Assembly (NCBI GenBank): GCA_963846805.1
Contig: CAWJXH010000005.1
Coordinates: 186,001-250,000, forward strand
DNA length: 64,000 bases
From: Fen-1038 sp963846805
GTDB taxonomy: Bacteria > Chloroflexota > Anaerolineae > Anaerolineales > Villigracilaceae
Direction: 5' to 3'
In this document: in pieces, positions 19,105 to 27,911 of the stretch
Numbering within the stretch: position 1 is the first letter of the stretch
Layout of the letters: every line of letters begins with the position of its first letter
Program-made: the position numbers and the translations under genes
The notes under the pieces: model-generated
What the model saw: only the letters and a program-made list of their open reading frames with translations
What the model was told of the DNA's origin: nothing
Databases searched by the model: none

Positions 19105-19146
19105 CGAAAAAAGGGAGTGCGAGCGGGGCTCTGCACCCGCTCGCAC
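19105..19146 (-). terminator. Rho-independent terminator of rpsA
   Basis: On the minus strand: GTGCGAGCGGG, an 8-base loop, CCCGCTCGCAC, then CCCTTTTTTCGG. It sits between the rpsA stop and the dipeptidase start. Confidence 0.85.
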
Positions 19147-19259
19147 CTTATTGCTCTTCACTCAAGTGCGCTTCCCTGCTGCCGGCAGTGAAACGTTCAA
19201 ATCAACAAAACCGAATAGAGGACACGGTTTAGCGAACGTCATGCTCGTGAAGCGTCGGC

Positions 19260-20537
19260 TTATTGGTCCTTCTCGAAAGGGGTTTCGCCCTCCGAAGGCG
19301 GCTCGCCCCCCGAAGGGCTTTCATCCTCGGTCGACGTATGCCCGAACTCCTCGATGAGCTTCTTGTAATCCTTGTCCGCATACGCGCCGGAGTCCACCTT
19401 GCGCAAGCTTAGCCCGATCCGGTGCTGGTCGGAATCGATGCGTACGATTCGCAGGGTGCGTACTTCGCCTTCCTTCAGCACTTCTTTCGGATGCTCGATC
19501 CGATGATCGGCCATTTCAGAGATGTGGATGAGGCCCTCAATGTCGCCTTCAAGCCGCGCAAACGCCCCGAACTTGGTGAGACGTGTGATCACGCCTTCCA
19601 CCAGCTGCCCCACGCTGAATTTCTCGACCCGCGAACGCCATGGATCGTCAGCCAGCGCACGCATCGAAAGCCCAATGCGTTTCTTTTCGCGGTCGATATT
19701 GATAACCTTGACTTTGACTTCCTGCCCAACTTCCAACACTTCGCGCGGATGTTGAACGCGGTCCCACGAGAGCTCGGAGAGATGCACCAGGCCATCCGCC
19801 CCGTTGATGTTCACGAAGGCACCGAAATCAGAGAGGCTGGTCACACGTCCGGTATATACTTTCCCGACTTCCAATTCGTCGATCACGCGCTCTTTAATGG
19901 ACTGCCGGGACTCTGTCGAGGCCGCGCGCTCTGAAAGGATCAGGCGCCGGCGCTCGCGGTCCACCTCGATGATGCGGACCGTGATCGGCTGTCCAACCAT
20001 CTTCTGCCAGCGCTGCTCGGGGGTGTCTCCCGCGGATTGGGCGCGTCGCCCCGCGCTGATTTGAGAAGAAGGAACAAACCCGCGCAATCCACCGACCATC
20101 ACGATCAGACCGCCCTTGTTAAAGCCCACGATCTTGCTGTCATAAACGCGGACTTCTTCAAGCATCTTCTCCACGTTTTCCCAGGATAGTTGTTCCTGGG
20201 CCCGGCGGAAGGAAAGGACAACATTTCCATTCTCATCTTCCGGGTTGACCACGTAAACCGGAACTTCAGCACCCACCTTGAGCGCCTCGCGCTCCTCGGC
20301 CGACAGCTGCTCCAGTTCACGCCCCGAGATCATCCCTTCGGACTTCGCCCCGATGCTGACGAGAATCTGAGATGGAGCAATGCTGGCAATCGTTCCGCTT
20401 CGGATTTCACCCGCCTGGGGCATATCCACGTTGAGCGTTTCGTTTGCGAGCAGTGATTCCATACTCTGATTATTCTGGTCTCCCTGCTGGCTGGCATCGC
20501 TCCCCTGAGGCGGCAGGGTCGTATTCTCATCCGTCAC
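19260..20537 (-). CDS. rpsA: 30S ribosomal protein S1
   Basis: RNA-binding protein of the small ribosomal subunit. Four S1 domains: about 45-115 (IRSGTIASIAPSQILVSIGAKSEGMI), 130-205 (diverged), 225-295 (VYTGRVTSLSDFGAFVNINGADGLVHLSEL) and 310-385 (VEGVITRLTKFGAFARLEGDIEGLIHISEM). Acidic tail rich in Glu/Gly/Ser. Length 425, the four-domain form common outside Proteobacteria. Divergent from the chelatase gene; minus-strand TATAAT near 20569 is a likely -10. Confidence 0.95.
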   Translation of the reverse strand: MTDENTTLPPQGSDASQQGDQNNQSMESLLANETLNVDMPQAGEIRSGTIASIAPSQILVSIGAKSEGMISGRELEQLSAEEREALKVGAEVPVYVVNPEDENGNVVLSFRRAQEQLSWENVEKMLEEVRVYDSKIVGFNKGGLIVMVGGLRGFVPSSQISAGRRAQSAGDTPEQRWQKMVGQPITVRIIEVDRERRRLILSERAASTESRQSIKERVIDELEVGKVYTGRVTSLSDFGAFVNINGADGLVHLSELSWDRVQHPREVLEVGQEVKVKVINIDREKKRIGLSMRALADDPWRSRVEKFSVGQLVEGVITRLTKFGAFARLEGDIEGLIHISEMADHRIEHPKEVLKEGEVRTLRIVRIDSDQHRIGLSLRKVDSGAYADKDYKKLIEEFGHTSTEDESPSGGEPPSEGETPFEKDQ

Positions 20538-20670
20538 TAGTAGACTCCGAAAAGCATGAATGTTCGTGGAATTATAAAGGCGATTGCGGAAGTTGACAAC
20601 CCTCGCTACGCGTTGCGTCCTGTGAAGCTTCGCGGCGCGGGCATGCCCTTGCTAGGCATTTCGCCTGCGA

Positions 20671-20676
20671 TATAAT
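20671..20676 (+). promoter_or_regulatory. -10 element of the chelatase locus
   Basis: TATAAT followed by 16 bases including GGAG, then ATG at 20693. This supports 20693 over the ATG that overlaps the box itself at 20675. Confidence 0.5.
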
Positions 20677-20692
20677 GAACGCCGGAGTAAAT

Positions 20693-21793
20693 ATGCCTGC
20701 AATCTATCCGTTTACTGCTGTAGTGGGTCAGGAGCGCATGCGTCGCGCCCTGATACTCAATGCCGTGGATACTCGCATTGGAGGCGTGCTTATCCGCGGC
20801 GAACGCGGCACGGCCAAGTCGACCGCGGCCCGGGCCCTGGCTGCCCTGCTGCCCCAGGTCAAGGTCGTCGAAGATTGCCGCTTTGGTTGCGATCCCGACA
20901 AACCGGGTACTTGGTGCACCGAATGCAAGGAACGTTTCGCCGCCAGCAATCATAAACTGCCCTTTCATCAGCGGACCACCCCTTTTGTGAATCTGCCGGT
21001 CTCGGCCACGGAAGATCGCGTCGTTGGCACGCTCGATATCGAGCAGGCCATCCAGAAAGGCGAGCGGCATTTCGAGCCCGGCGTCCTCGCCAATGCCAAT
21101 CGCGGGCTGCTCTACATTGATGAAGTAAACCTTCTCGACGATCATGTTGTCGATGTCCTTCTCGATTCCGCAGCAATGGGTGTCAACGTGGTTGAACGCG
21201 AAGGCATATCCTTCTCCCACCCTGCCCGCTTCATTCTGGTCGGGACAATGAACCCGGAGGAAGGCGAATTGCGGCCGCAGCTCCTGGACCGCTTCGCCTT
21301 GTCCGTGGACATCGTCGGCATCCGGGATGCCCGTGAACGGGTGATGATCATGGAGCGCAATCTGTCTTTTGAGCGCGATCCTGAGGCCTTCCGCAAGGAA
21401 TGGATGCCGAAGGAAGCCGAGGTCTCCAGGCAAATTGAGCGCGCCCGCGAACTGGTCGACCAGGTGACATATACCAGCCGCGACCTTCTGTCTATTGCCG
21501 CACTCACCGCCTCCCTCAACGTGGATGGTCACCGCGCCGATCTTGTGATCTTGAAGGCTGCCCGCGCCCAGGCTGCCTATGAGGGCCGCACCCAGATCAA
21601 CGACCATGACATCGCCCTGGCCGCGGAACTTGCCCTGCCTCATCGCATCAAGCGGACACCGTTCCAGCAGGCCGAGATTACGTCCGATCAGTTGCAGGAA
21701 CGGATCGAGCAATTGGCCGGCCAGTCCGTTCCCAGCGATGCCGACGAGAAATCTGAACCGGAAAAGGCTCAACCACAGGAAAAAAAAACTTAA
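20693..21793 (+). CDS. Magnesium/cobalt-chelatase-type AAA+ ATPase (I-domain product)
   Basis: ATPase of the BchI/ChlI/CobS class, motor for metal insertion into tetrapyrroles. Seen: Walker A GERGTAKST at 36-44, a Cys cluster between about 61 and 79 (C-x4-C and C-x2-C), Walker B LLYIDEVNLL, sensor FILVGTMNPEEGELRPQLLDRF, and an Arg-rich C-terminal lid. ATG 20693 has GGAG upstream. The frame ends at TAA 21791-21793, directly after nine A's; the -1 frame leads without a stop into the D-type VWA protein. So this can be a free I subunit, and frameshifting would yield an I-D fusion. No chlorophyll genes nearby; cobalamin use is possible. Confidence 0.88.
   Translation: MPAIYPFTAVVGQERMRRALILNAVDTRIGGVLIRGERGTAKSTAARALAALLPQVKVVEDCRFGCDPDKPGTWCTECKERFAASNHKLPFHQRTTPFVNLPVSATEDRVVGTLDIEQAIQKGERHFEPGVLANANRGLLYIDEVNLLDDHVVDVLLDSAAMGVNVVEREGISFSHPARFILVGTMNPEEGELRPQLLDRFALSVDIVGIRDARERVMIMERNLSFERDPEAFRKEWMPKEAEVSRQIERARELVDQVTYTSRDLLSIAALTASLNVDGHRADLVILKAARAQAAYEGRTQINDHDIALAAELALPHRIKRTPFQQAEITSDQLQERIEQLAGQSVPSDADEKSEPEKAQPQEKKT
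21780..21793 (+). promoter_or_regulatory. A9 slippery run with stop codon: candidate programmed -1 frameshift site
   Basis: Nine A's (21780-21788) then CTTAA. In the zero frame the codons are GAA AAA AAA ACT TAA, so A-AAA-AAA is a full -1 slip site with the stop two codons later. The -1 frame reads on as NLKLEDEVQEDEQQ into the VWA protein. Transcriptional slippage on A9 could do the same. Confidence 0.6.
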
Positions 21794-22761
21794 AGCTCGA
21801 AGATGAAGTCCAGGAAGACGAGCAGCAGTCCCCGCCCGAGCCGATGCCTCAGGATGTTTTCGCACACACCGACGCCAAATGGTGGGAGGGCGGTCAGAAG
21901 ATTAAGACCGGCGAGACCTTTCAGCCGCGCAGGTTAAATACCCCGCTCGATAAGCTGGCCCGCAAACACGCCGGGCGCCGATCGCTGACCAGGACGGAGC
22001 GCAAACATGGCCGTTACATCAAGGCCCGGCCGGCAAATAATAAGACCGACGACATAGCCTTCGATGCCACGTTTCGGGCAGCCGCACCGTTCCAGCAACG
22101 ACGCACGGAAAAACGCAAGCGCCTCGCGTTTGCCATCGAGAAATCAGATCTCCAGCGCAAGGTCCGCGTCAAGCGCGTGGCCAATCTCGTGCTGTTTCTT
22201 GTCGATGCCTCCTGGTCCATGGCCGTCGCCGAACGCATGAATGCCACCAAGGGCGCCATCCTGTCACTTCTCACCGATGCGTATCAGCGCCGCGACCGTG
22301 TGGGTCTCGTGGTGTTTCAGAAGGACCGCGCCACCCTCGTTCTTCCCCCGACGAATTCCGTCCAGCTCGCTCAAAGGGCCTTGATGGACATTCCGGTTGG
22401 CGGCAAGACGCCGCTGTCCGCCGGCCTGCTTATGGCTGCCGACGTCCTCGAGCACGAAAAGCATGTCCATCCGGAGATCGAGCCGCTCTTGATTGTCATG
22501 ACCGACGGCGCGGGAAACGTCTCCATTGGCCCGCTGCCGCCGCAGGAGGAGTCGTATCGGTTTGCGGAATTGATCGCCACCGAAAAGGTGAAGAGCATAG
22601 TGATCAACATGGAACACGCCGCCTTCGATCAGGGCCTCGCCCAGATGCTGGCGGAGCATCTCAAAGCGCCTTGTTTTGCTCTCAGCGACCTAAAAGCCGA
22701 GAATCTCTACCACGCCGTCAAGCACGAGATGGCGACGGGGTCCAATAATCTCCACGCCTGA
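21790..22761 (+). CDS. Chelatase D-type VWA domain, reached by -1 frameshift
   Basis: C-terminal half of a BchD/ChlD-like chelatase subunit. An acidic, Pro-rich linker (LEDEVQEDEQQSPPEP) runs into a basic segment (RKHAGRRSLTRTERKHGRYI) and an integrin-I/VWA domain with MIDAS DASWSMA near the middle, a Thr in GGKTPLS and MTDGAGN. Read with the I-domain it gives about 689 residues, the size of I-D fused cobaltochelatase-like proteins. An ATG at 21844 (MPQDVFAHT) exists but has no good SD, so frameshift or an unfused start are both open. Confidence 0.82.
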   Translation, partial: LKLEDEVQEDEQQSPPEPMPQDVFAHTDAKWWEGGQKIKTGETFQPRRLNTPLDKLARKHAGRRSLTRTERKHGRYIKARPANNKTDDIAFDATFRAAAPFQQRRTEKRKRLAFAIEKSDLQRKVRVKRVANLVLFLVDASWSMAVAERMNATKGAILSLLTDAYQRRDRVGLVVFQKDRATLVLPPTNSVQLAQRALMDIPVGGKTPLSAGLLMAADVLEHEKHVHPEIEPLLIVMTDGAGNVSIGPLPPQEESYRFAELIATEKVKSIVINMEHAAFDQGLAQMLAEHLKAPCFALSDLKAENLYHAVKHEMATGSNNLHA

Positions 22762-22817
22762 GCGCGCTTGGGTGCTGTTCAATCCATGTGCGGATAGTAT
22801 CCAGGCGCTCAATCACA

Positions 22818-24098
22818 TCAAGCCTCGGCTGGAGCGGGTTGCCGCCGCGCCACGTTCAGCACGATCAAACCAAGACCTGTGAACACGAATGCGGCTGGAA
22901 AAATGTAGAACAAATTGAGCTTCACCAATTGGCTTCCCAGCATCGGCCCGAAGGAAAACCCCACGTTGACCGGAAGGTAGGCAAATGACATCACTCGCCC
23001 GCGAATGCTGGCTGGCGCCGAAGTTGACAAGACGTTAAAGGAGATCGAAAAGACCGCCGCCGCGACGCCGCTCACAACGCACGCGATTGCCGCGAATGGG
23101 ATCAGGCTGCGCGTCCAGAATGGAACAAGCCACAGTGCCGTTTCCAGGGCCGCGCCTGACAGCAGCATCCGCCAGTGACCAAAGCGGTCGGCGAACGCGC
23201 CCATCGCCGGCGAGAGCAGCATTGCCAGCACGCCTCCCGCGCCCAGGACATACCCGATGGCGGACGCCGGATTATTCCCTTTATAAAGCGTGGTCACAAC
23301 CACCGGCAAATAGGAAAAGACAAGCATCCAGCCGGCATACAGCAGAAAGAATGCGAAGAACAAGGTGCGCAGCCGTCCGGCCTGAAATGAAACGCGGATC
23401 GAATCTGCGGCCATGCTCAGTATCGGTGCCTGGCTCTTCCCCCGATACGAGTCTATATATCCGAGAGAGAGCGCCACAACGACCACGACCATCAGCGCAA
23501 CGTTGATCCCCATCAGTGTGCGAAAACCCCAGCGATCAACGATTGGCCCCCCGAGCAGCGGACCGACGAAGGCCCCGATCGGCCCCGCGCTGTTCATAAT
23601 CGCAAAGGCCAGGCCGTGACGATCAGGGGGCGTGCGTTCCGACAGGGTCGTTAACATGAGACCGGTGTTGCCCAGGGAGAGGCTCATCAGCGAACGCCCG
23701 AGGACAAAGATCCAAACGTTGCCGGCCAGGACCGCGATTGTTCCCGCCAGAAGATAGACGACGAATGATCGCACCACCATCGGCTGCCGTGAATACCGGT
23801 CCGCCAGCGCACCCCAGAACGGAAGGAACGGAATCCCGGCTGCGCCCACGATTGCCGCGATGATGCCGACCATCGACGGGATCTGCGTCTGAGACATCCC
23901 CAGGTCGCGCAGAAAGATGGGCGTGAATGCCGTCATCTGTCCCCAGAAGACTGTCTCCACGAAACTGGCCACCGTGTAGAGTCCGAGCAGCCATCTCCAT
24001 GAGGTCCGAAGAGTCGCGTTCAAATAACCTTTCCTTGATCGATAAATTTTGCCAATGTTACTCGAAGTTTCAGGCAGTCTCAATCCCCCGATCGACAT
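22818..24098 (-). CDS. Major facilitator superfamily transporter
   Basis: Drug/metabolite-type MFS permease with about 12 helices. Motif-A-like text between helices 2 and 3 (GALADRYSRQPMVVR) and again in the second half (GAFADRFGHWRMLLSG). Length about 426. ATG at 24098 shares one base with the methyltransferase stop (TGATG), so the two are translationally coupled. The N-terminus contains about 30 hydrophilic residues before helix 1; an internal start is possible. Substrate unknown. Confidence 0.9.
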   Translation of the reverse strand: MSIGGLRLPETSSNIGKIYRSRKGYLNATLRTSWRWLLGLYTVASFVETVFWGQMTAFTPIFLRDLGMSQTQIPSMVGIIAAIVGAAGIPFLPFWGALADRYSRQPMVVRSFVVYLLAGTIAVLAGNVWIFVLGRSLMSLSLGNTGLMLTTLSERTPPDRHGLAFAIMNSAGPIGAFVGPLLGGPIVDRWGFRTLMGINVALMVVVVVALSLGYIDSYRGKSQAPILSMAADSIRVSFQAGRLRTLFFAFFLLYAGWMLVFSYLPVVVTTLYKGNNPASAIGYVLGAGGVLAMLLSPAMGAFADRFGHWRMLLSGAALETALWLVPFWTRSLIPFAAIACVVSGVAAAVFSISFNVLSTSAPASIRGRVMSFAYLPVNVGFSFGPMLGSQLVKLNLFYIFPAAFVFTGLGLIVLNVARRQPAPAEA

Positions 24099-25291
24099 CA
24101 ACGAGCCGCTAGGTAAACCTCCCGCAGCGCGTCCAGCGGCTTTCGTTCTCCGTTCTCGTCCTCGTAGAACCAGTGCTCCCAGCCGTTACACGGCGCATCC
24201 ATCAATTTTCGGCCCACCTGATGGATCGAGCCGACAATACCATCGCATTGAACTGCGCCGTCCGCGCGGACGCGGCCGATAACATCGCCCTTGATGCCAA
24301 AATACAATGCCTGGCCTGGCACGATCAAACCCGCTTCCAGCAGTCGCCCAAAAGCAACTCGGGGCCTGTCGCGGCGAGATGGAAATACATACATTTCCTG
24401 CGAGAACATTCCTGCGTCGATGGCGTCGAGGCGCTGCCGGGCCAGGTCGGCGTACGATGCGTCCCGCTCTATCCCGATCCAATGCCGCTGTAATTTCTTT
24501 GCCACTGCGCCGGTGGTCCCGGTACCGAAGAACGGATCAAGGATTACATCGCCAGGGTTGGAGCTGGAGAGGATGATGCGATATAGCAGCGCCTCAGGCT
24601 TCTGCGTCGGATGCGCCTTCTCACCATTTACTCGCAGGCGTTCCGCGCCGGTGCAAACTGGCAGTTCCCAATCGCTGCGCATTTGCAGGTCCTCATTCAA
24701 CGCCTTCATGGCATGGTGGTTGAAGGTATACTTCGCCCCCTTCTTCTTCTGTGCCCAGAGCAGCGTCTCATGCGCATTCGTAAATCGCACGCCGCGGAAA
24801 TTGGGTGTCGGGTTGGACTTTATCCACACAATATCGTTAAGGAACCAGTAGCCCAAGTCCTGCAGGATCGAGCCCACGCGATAGATATTGTGATAGGAAC
24901 CGATCACCCATATTGTGCCCGTATCCTTCAGTACGCGGCGGCTCGCTTCAAGCCAGCTGCGCGTGAACTCATCGTACTCTTCGAAACTTCCAAAGCGATC
25001 CCAGGCATCGTCCACGCCGTCCACGCGCGTCATGTTGGGGCGATACAGCTCTTGCGAGAGCTGCAGGTTGTAAGGCGGATCGGCAAAGATCAGATCGACA
25101 GATTTTTCTGGCAGGCTTCGAAGTAACTCTACGCAATCCCCCTCGATCACACTGTCGACCGGAAGGCCGGCTTTGCCGGACCGATTTCCTTTTGTGCTTG
25201 CATTGGATTGCTGCGACGCGTGCCCGGACGATTCCCCCGCGCCCGTGTTGCTCAGACGCCTAAACAGGCGGATTATCCAGTCGTACGCCAT
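24098..25291 (-). CDS. CcrM-like orphan DNA methyltransferase with C-terminal RAMA-type domain
   Basis: N6-adenine or N4-cytosine methyltransferase of the beta class. Catalytic motif IV DPPY (LIFADPPYNLQ) comes before the SAM-binding motif (LDPFFGTGTTGAVA), as in CcrM/HinfI. The last 85 residues (FGRLLEAGLIVPGQALYFGIKGDVIGRVR to GWEHWFYEDENGERKPLDALREVY) match the C-terminal DNA-recognition domain of CcrM. No restriction gene is adjacent, so it looks like an orphan. ATG 25291 overlaps the FHA gene end by about 30 bases; the first 45 residues are low-complexity, so a later start is possible. Target site is not deducible. Confidence 0.88.
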   Translation of the reverse strand: MAYDWIIRLFRRLSNTGAGESSGHASQQSNASTKGNRSGKAGLPVDSVIEGDCVELLRSLPEKSVDLIFADPPYNLQLSQELYRPNMTRVDGVDDAWDRFGSFEEYDEFTRSWLEASRRVLKDTGTIWVIGSYHNIYRVGSILQDLGYWFLNDIVWIKSNPTPNFRGVRFTNAHETLLWAQKKKGAKYTFNHHAMKALNEDLQMRSDWELPVCTGAERLRVNGEKAHPTQKPEALLYRIILSSSNPGDVILDPFFGTGTTGAVAKKLQRHWIGIERDASYADLARQRLDAIDAGMFSQEMYVFPSRRDRPRVAFGRLLEAGLIVPGQALYFGIKGDVIGRVRADGAVQCDGIVGSIHQVGRKLMDAPCNGWEHWFYEDENGERKPLDALREVYLAAR

Positions 25292-25910
25292 GACCACGGA
25301 CCGTGTCAATGTAATGTTGATTTGAATCCAGCGCGCCGAGTCGGTCACGCAGACGTCGAATAAGTGCATCCAAAGCCTGGTCCGAAACGCCCGCCGCCTG
25401 CTCCTCGCCCCACACCGCGGTTACCAGGTCCGTGCGGCTGATGACTTGTCCCTGATTTTCGTATAGCAGCCATAGTAGTTTGAACTGCTGTGCCGAAAGT
25501 GGCGGGACCAAAAGCTGTTGGTTCACCCAAACCCGGCGCGACTTTTGCTCCATCGCCAAACGTCCCGCCTTCCCGGCGCCGTCCGTGAGAGGCACAGTTG
25601 CGTCCGAGGTGAAGAACAGGAATTCCTGTACGTAGCTTACCTGTACCGCATCGCCGTCCTGAAGCATGACCGGCGTCGCAAGTGGATTTCCATTGTGATG
25701 CGTGCCGTTCTTGCTTCCCAGGTCCTCAAGGATAACTCCCTCGGGGGTTGGCGTAAGGCGTGCGTGGAACCGTGAAACCTGGCGGTCCGCGATGACCACC
25801 TCACAGGTAGACTCCCGGCCAAGCACCAGCGGCCGGTTTAGGAGCCAACGTTGACCCTTCAGCGGCCCTTCCTGTGCAACCAGCATTGGGAATTCTTCGG
25901 TGCGAACCAT
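25260..25910 (-). CDS. FHA domain plus winged-helix regulator
   Basis: Phosphothreonine-binding transcription regulator. FHA domain (about 15-95): LGRESTCEVVIADRQVSRFHARL, LEDLGSKNGTHHNG with the key Arg, Ser/His and Asn residues. The C-terminal winged helix of OmpR type (about 115-215) has LSAQQFKLLWLLYENQGQVISRTDLVTAVWG and ends YIDTVRGHGVRL. ATG 25910 has GAGGGG six bases upstream and is preferred to earlier starts. It sits back to back with the Ser/Thr kinase gene, suggesting kinase-controlled DNA binding; the pairing is inference. Confidence 0.88.
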   Translation of the reverse strand: MVRTEEFPMLVAQEGPLKGQRWLLNRPLVLGRESTCEVVIADRQVSRFHARLTPTPEGVILEDLGSKNGTHHNGNPLATPVMLQDGDAVQVSYVQEFLFFTSDATVPLTDGAGKAGRLAMEQKSRRVWVNQQLLVPPLSAQQFKLLWLLYENQGQVISRTDLVTAVWGEEQAAGVSDQALDALIRRLRDRLGALDSNQHYIDTVRGHGVRLDNPPV

Positions 25911-26070
25911 CAAACCCTCAAAGGTAGTACACTGATGCAACGCGAGCAAAGACGTTTATAATATAGCATAGAATTGGCTTCTGCGCATCATCCACGCCGA
26001 CATCAAGTGCGCAGAATGATCGGCACTGCGAATGTCCGTGCCTCGCAGTGCGTCACCTGGCAAGGAGAAA

Positions 26071-27069
26071 ATGACCGTCTCGCTCAAGAATGGCGAGGTT
26101 CTGCGCGGCCGCTACAAGATTCGAGAAAGGATCGGACAGGGCGGCGCGGGCTCCATCTATCTGGCCGACGACCTGCGGCTGGAAGGACGCCTATGTGCCC
26201 TGAAAGAGGTCGAATATGACCGCGCCCTCCCCGATAACCTTCGCGACCAGGCCCGCGACCAATTCCTGCGCGAGGCCACCATCTTGGCGCGCCTTGACCA
26301 TCCGAACTTGCCAAAAGTTTCCGATTTTTTCTCCAATGGTCTGCGTGATTACCTCGTAATGGACTATGTCCCCGGCGATGACCTGCGGGCGATCGTGCTC
26401 GAGGCACGCCGCAATAAGACCTTCCTGCCGGAGAACGGGGTACTCGGCTGGGCCCATCAGCTCGCCGACGCACTCATATATCTGCACGGCCAGGATCAGC
26501 CCATCGTTCATCGCGACATCAAGCCCAGCAACCTCAAGATTACCCCGAGTGGAGTCTTGAAGCTTGTCGACTTCGGCCTCGTCAAAATCATGGCCCCCGA
26601 TCAAGAGATGACCATCACCGTCATTCAGGGCCAGGGCACGGCGCTCTATACGCCGCTCGAACAATACGGCAGCGACCAGACCCACACAGATGCCCGCTCG
26701 GATGTGTACTCATTCGGCGCCACCATGTATCATCTGCTTACGAATGAGCCGCCTGCTGACGCTCGACAGCGCTTTATTCAGCCCGCAAGCCTGATTGCGC
26801 CTCGCGAGATAAATCCCGCCATTGGCTCCCGCACCGAGAAGGCGATACTATGGGCCATGGCACTGCATCCGGATGATCGCCCCGAATCGATGGAGGCCCT
26901 CGACCGCTATTTGTTCAGCGGTGGCAATATTCCCGCGCGTCAGCGGCCTCCCCAATCCGCATTCGAAATTCCACCGCTTGATCTATTCGGCGACCAGACG
27001 GATGCCGCCCTTGCCTACGTAGCTGGCGGCCTGCTGCTTTTGAGCCTCGTCGCCACGCTGATTCGCTAG
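26071..27069 (+). CDS. Membrane-anchored Hanks-type Ser/Thr protein kinase
   Basis: Full kinase core: Gly loop GQGGAGSIY at 22-30, Lys45 (CALKEVEY), catalytic HRDIKPSN at 147-154, DFG at 167-169, activation segment with QGTALYTPLEQYG, and DARSDVYSFGATMY. A short Pro-rich linker leads to a single C-terminal membrane helix (ALAYVAGGLLLLSLVATLI), with no extracellular sensor domain. ATG 26071 follows AAGGAGAAA, a clear SD. Divergent from the FHA regulator. Confidence 0.94.
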   Translation: MTVSLKNGEVLRGRYKIRERIGQGGAGSIYLADDLRLEGRLCALKEVEYDRALPDNLRDQARDQFLREATILARLDHPNLPKVSDFFSNGLRDYLVMDYVPGDDLRAIVLEARRNKTFLPENGVLGWAHQLADALIYLHGQDQPIVHRDIKPSNLKITPSGVLKLVDFGLVKIMAPDQEMTITVIQGQGTALYTPLEQYGSDQTHTDARSDVYSFGATMYHLLTNEPPADARQRFIQPASLIAPREINPAIGSRTEKAILWAMALHPDDRPESMEALDRYLFSGGNIPARQRPPQSAFEIPPLDLFGDQTDAALAYVAGGLLLLSLVATLIR

Positions 27070-27911
27070 AAGCACTCATTCACACCTGCGAATTGCGCTT
27101 TCTTCTTTTTCATGCGCCAGCTGGAAGGTGACCCAAGACACCTAAGCTATGCGAAATGTTACTGGTACAGGTGCCGCGGTCCATAGAAAGATTCCGGTTG
27201 AGTCGTGCGACTGCCTGCCTGGTGCGATGAAAAAAAAAGGGGAACAACCCTGCCTCTGTTTCTTGGTGGAACGGTAAATCGACAAAGAGGTTCACGGAGT
27301 TTGCAGTTGGCAGTTGACGGTTCATGGAGCGCGTGCCTTCACAGGCTATTGTACTGAACATCTGTTCGAACTTCAACGCCTTGAAGATTCCATTGCTCCC
27401 ACTGCTTACTATGGCTTACTGAGTTTTGGGGAAAAATAGAAAAAGCGGACGCCAGTCGGCGAAGAAGTCAAGACGGTCAGCGGCAACCCCGAGATGGTGG
27501 GGAATACAAGCGTCGGTTCGATCCACGAGCATGGGCCGGCTTTATACTGTAAAGATGCCATCAAACAATTCGACCAGAGCATAGACGTATTGTGACTTCG
27601 ATTCCCCTCATACGGGCTACGCGCCGCCCACAGACCCCTGTCCAAATTTGGCGAATGGCCCTAGATTATGGCAATTTTATCTCGCACGTCAAGTGAACAG
27701 AGGTCTGATTGGGGTGGAGCAAATCACTTCAGGCAAGGTCTCGTTGCATGTTGTTGTGAAGCAGCACACGCATACCACACCCACTGGTACTGCACGGTGA
27801 AAGATACATTGGGGCCGCGAAGCCCGGCCTCTGTTGGAGTCCCCGAACCGCGCCCACAGCATCCCCAGTTGGCATTTCAATCGAAGAAGGCCGAGGCTGT
27901 GTTCCGATTGC
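27070..27911. other. Intergenic region, 840 bp, no gene seen
   Basis: Reading frames here lack family motifs, SD sequences and plausible composition. Two and a half copies of a 7-bp unit (GCAGTTG) occur at 27303-27323. No tRNA, terminator or other element was recognised. Confidence 0.5.
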
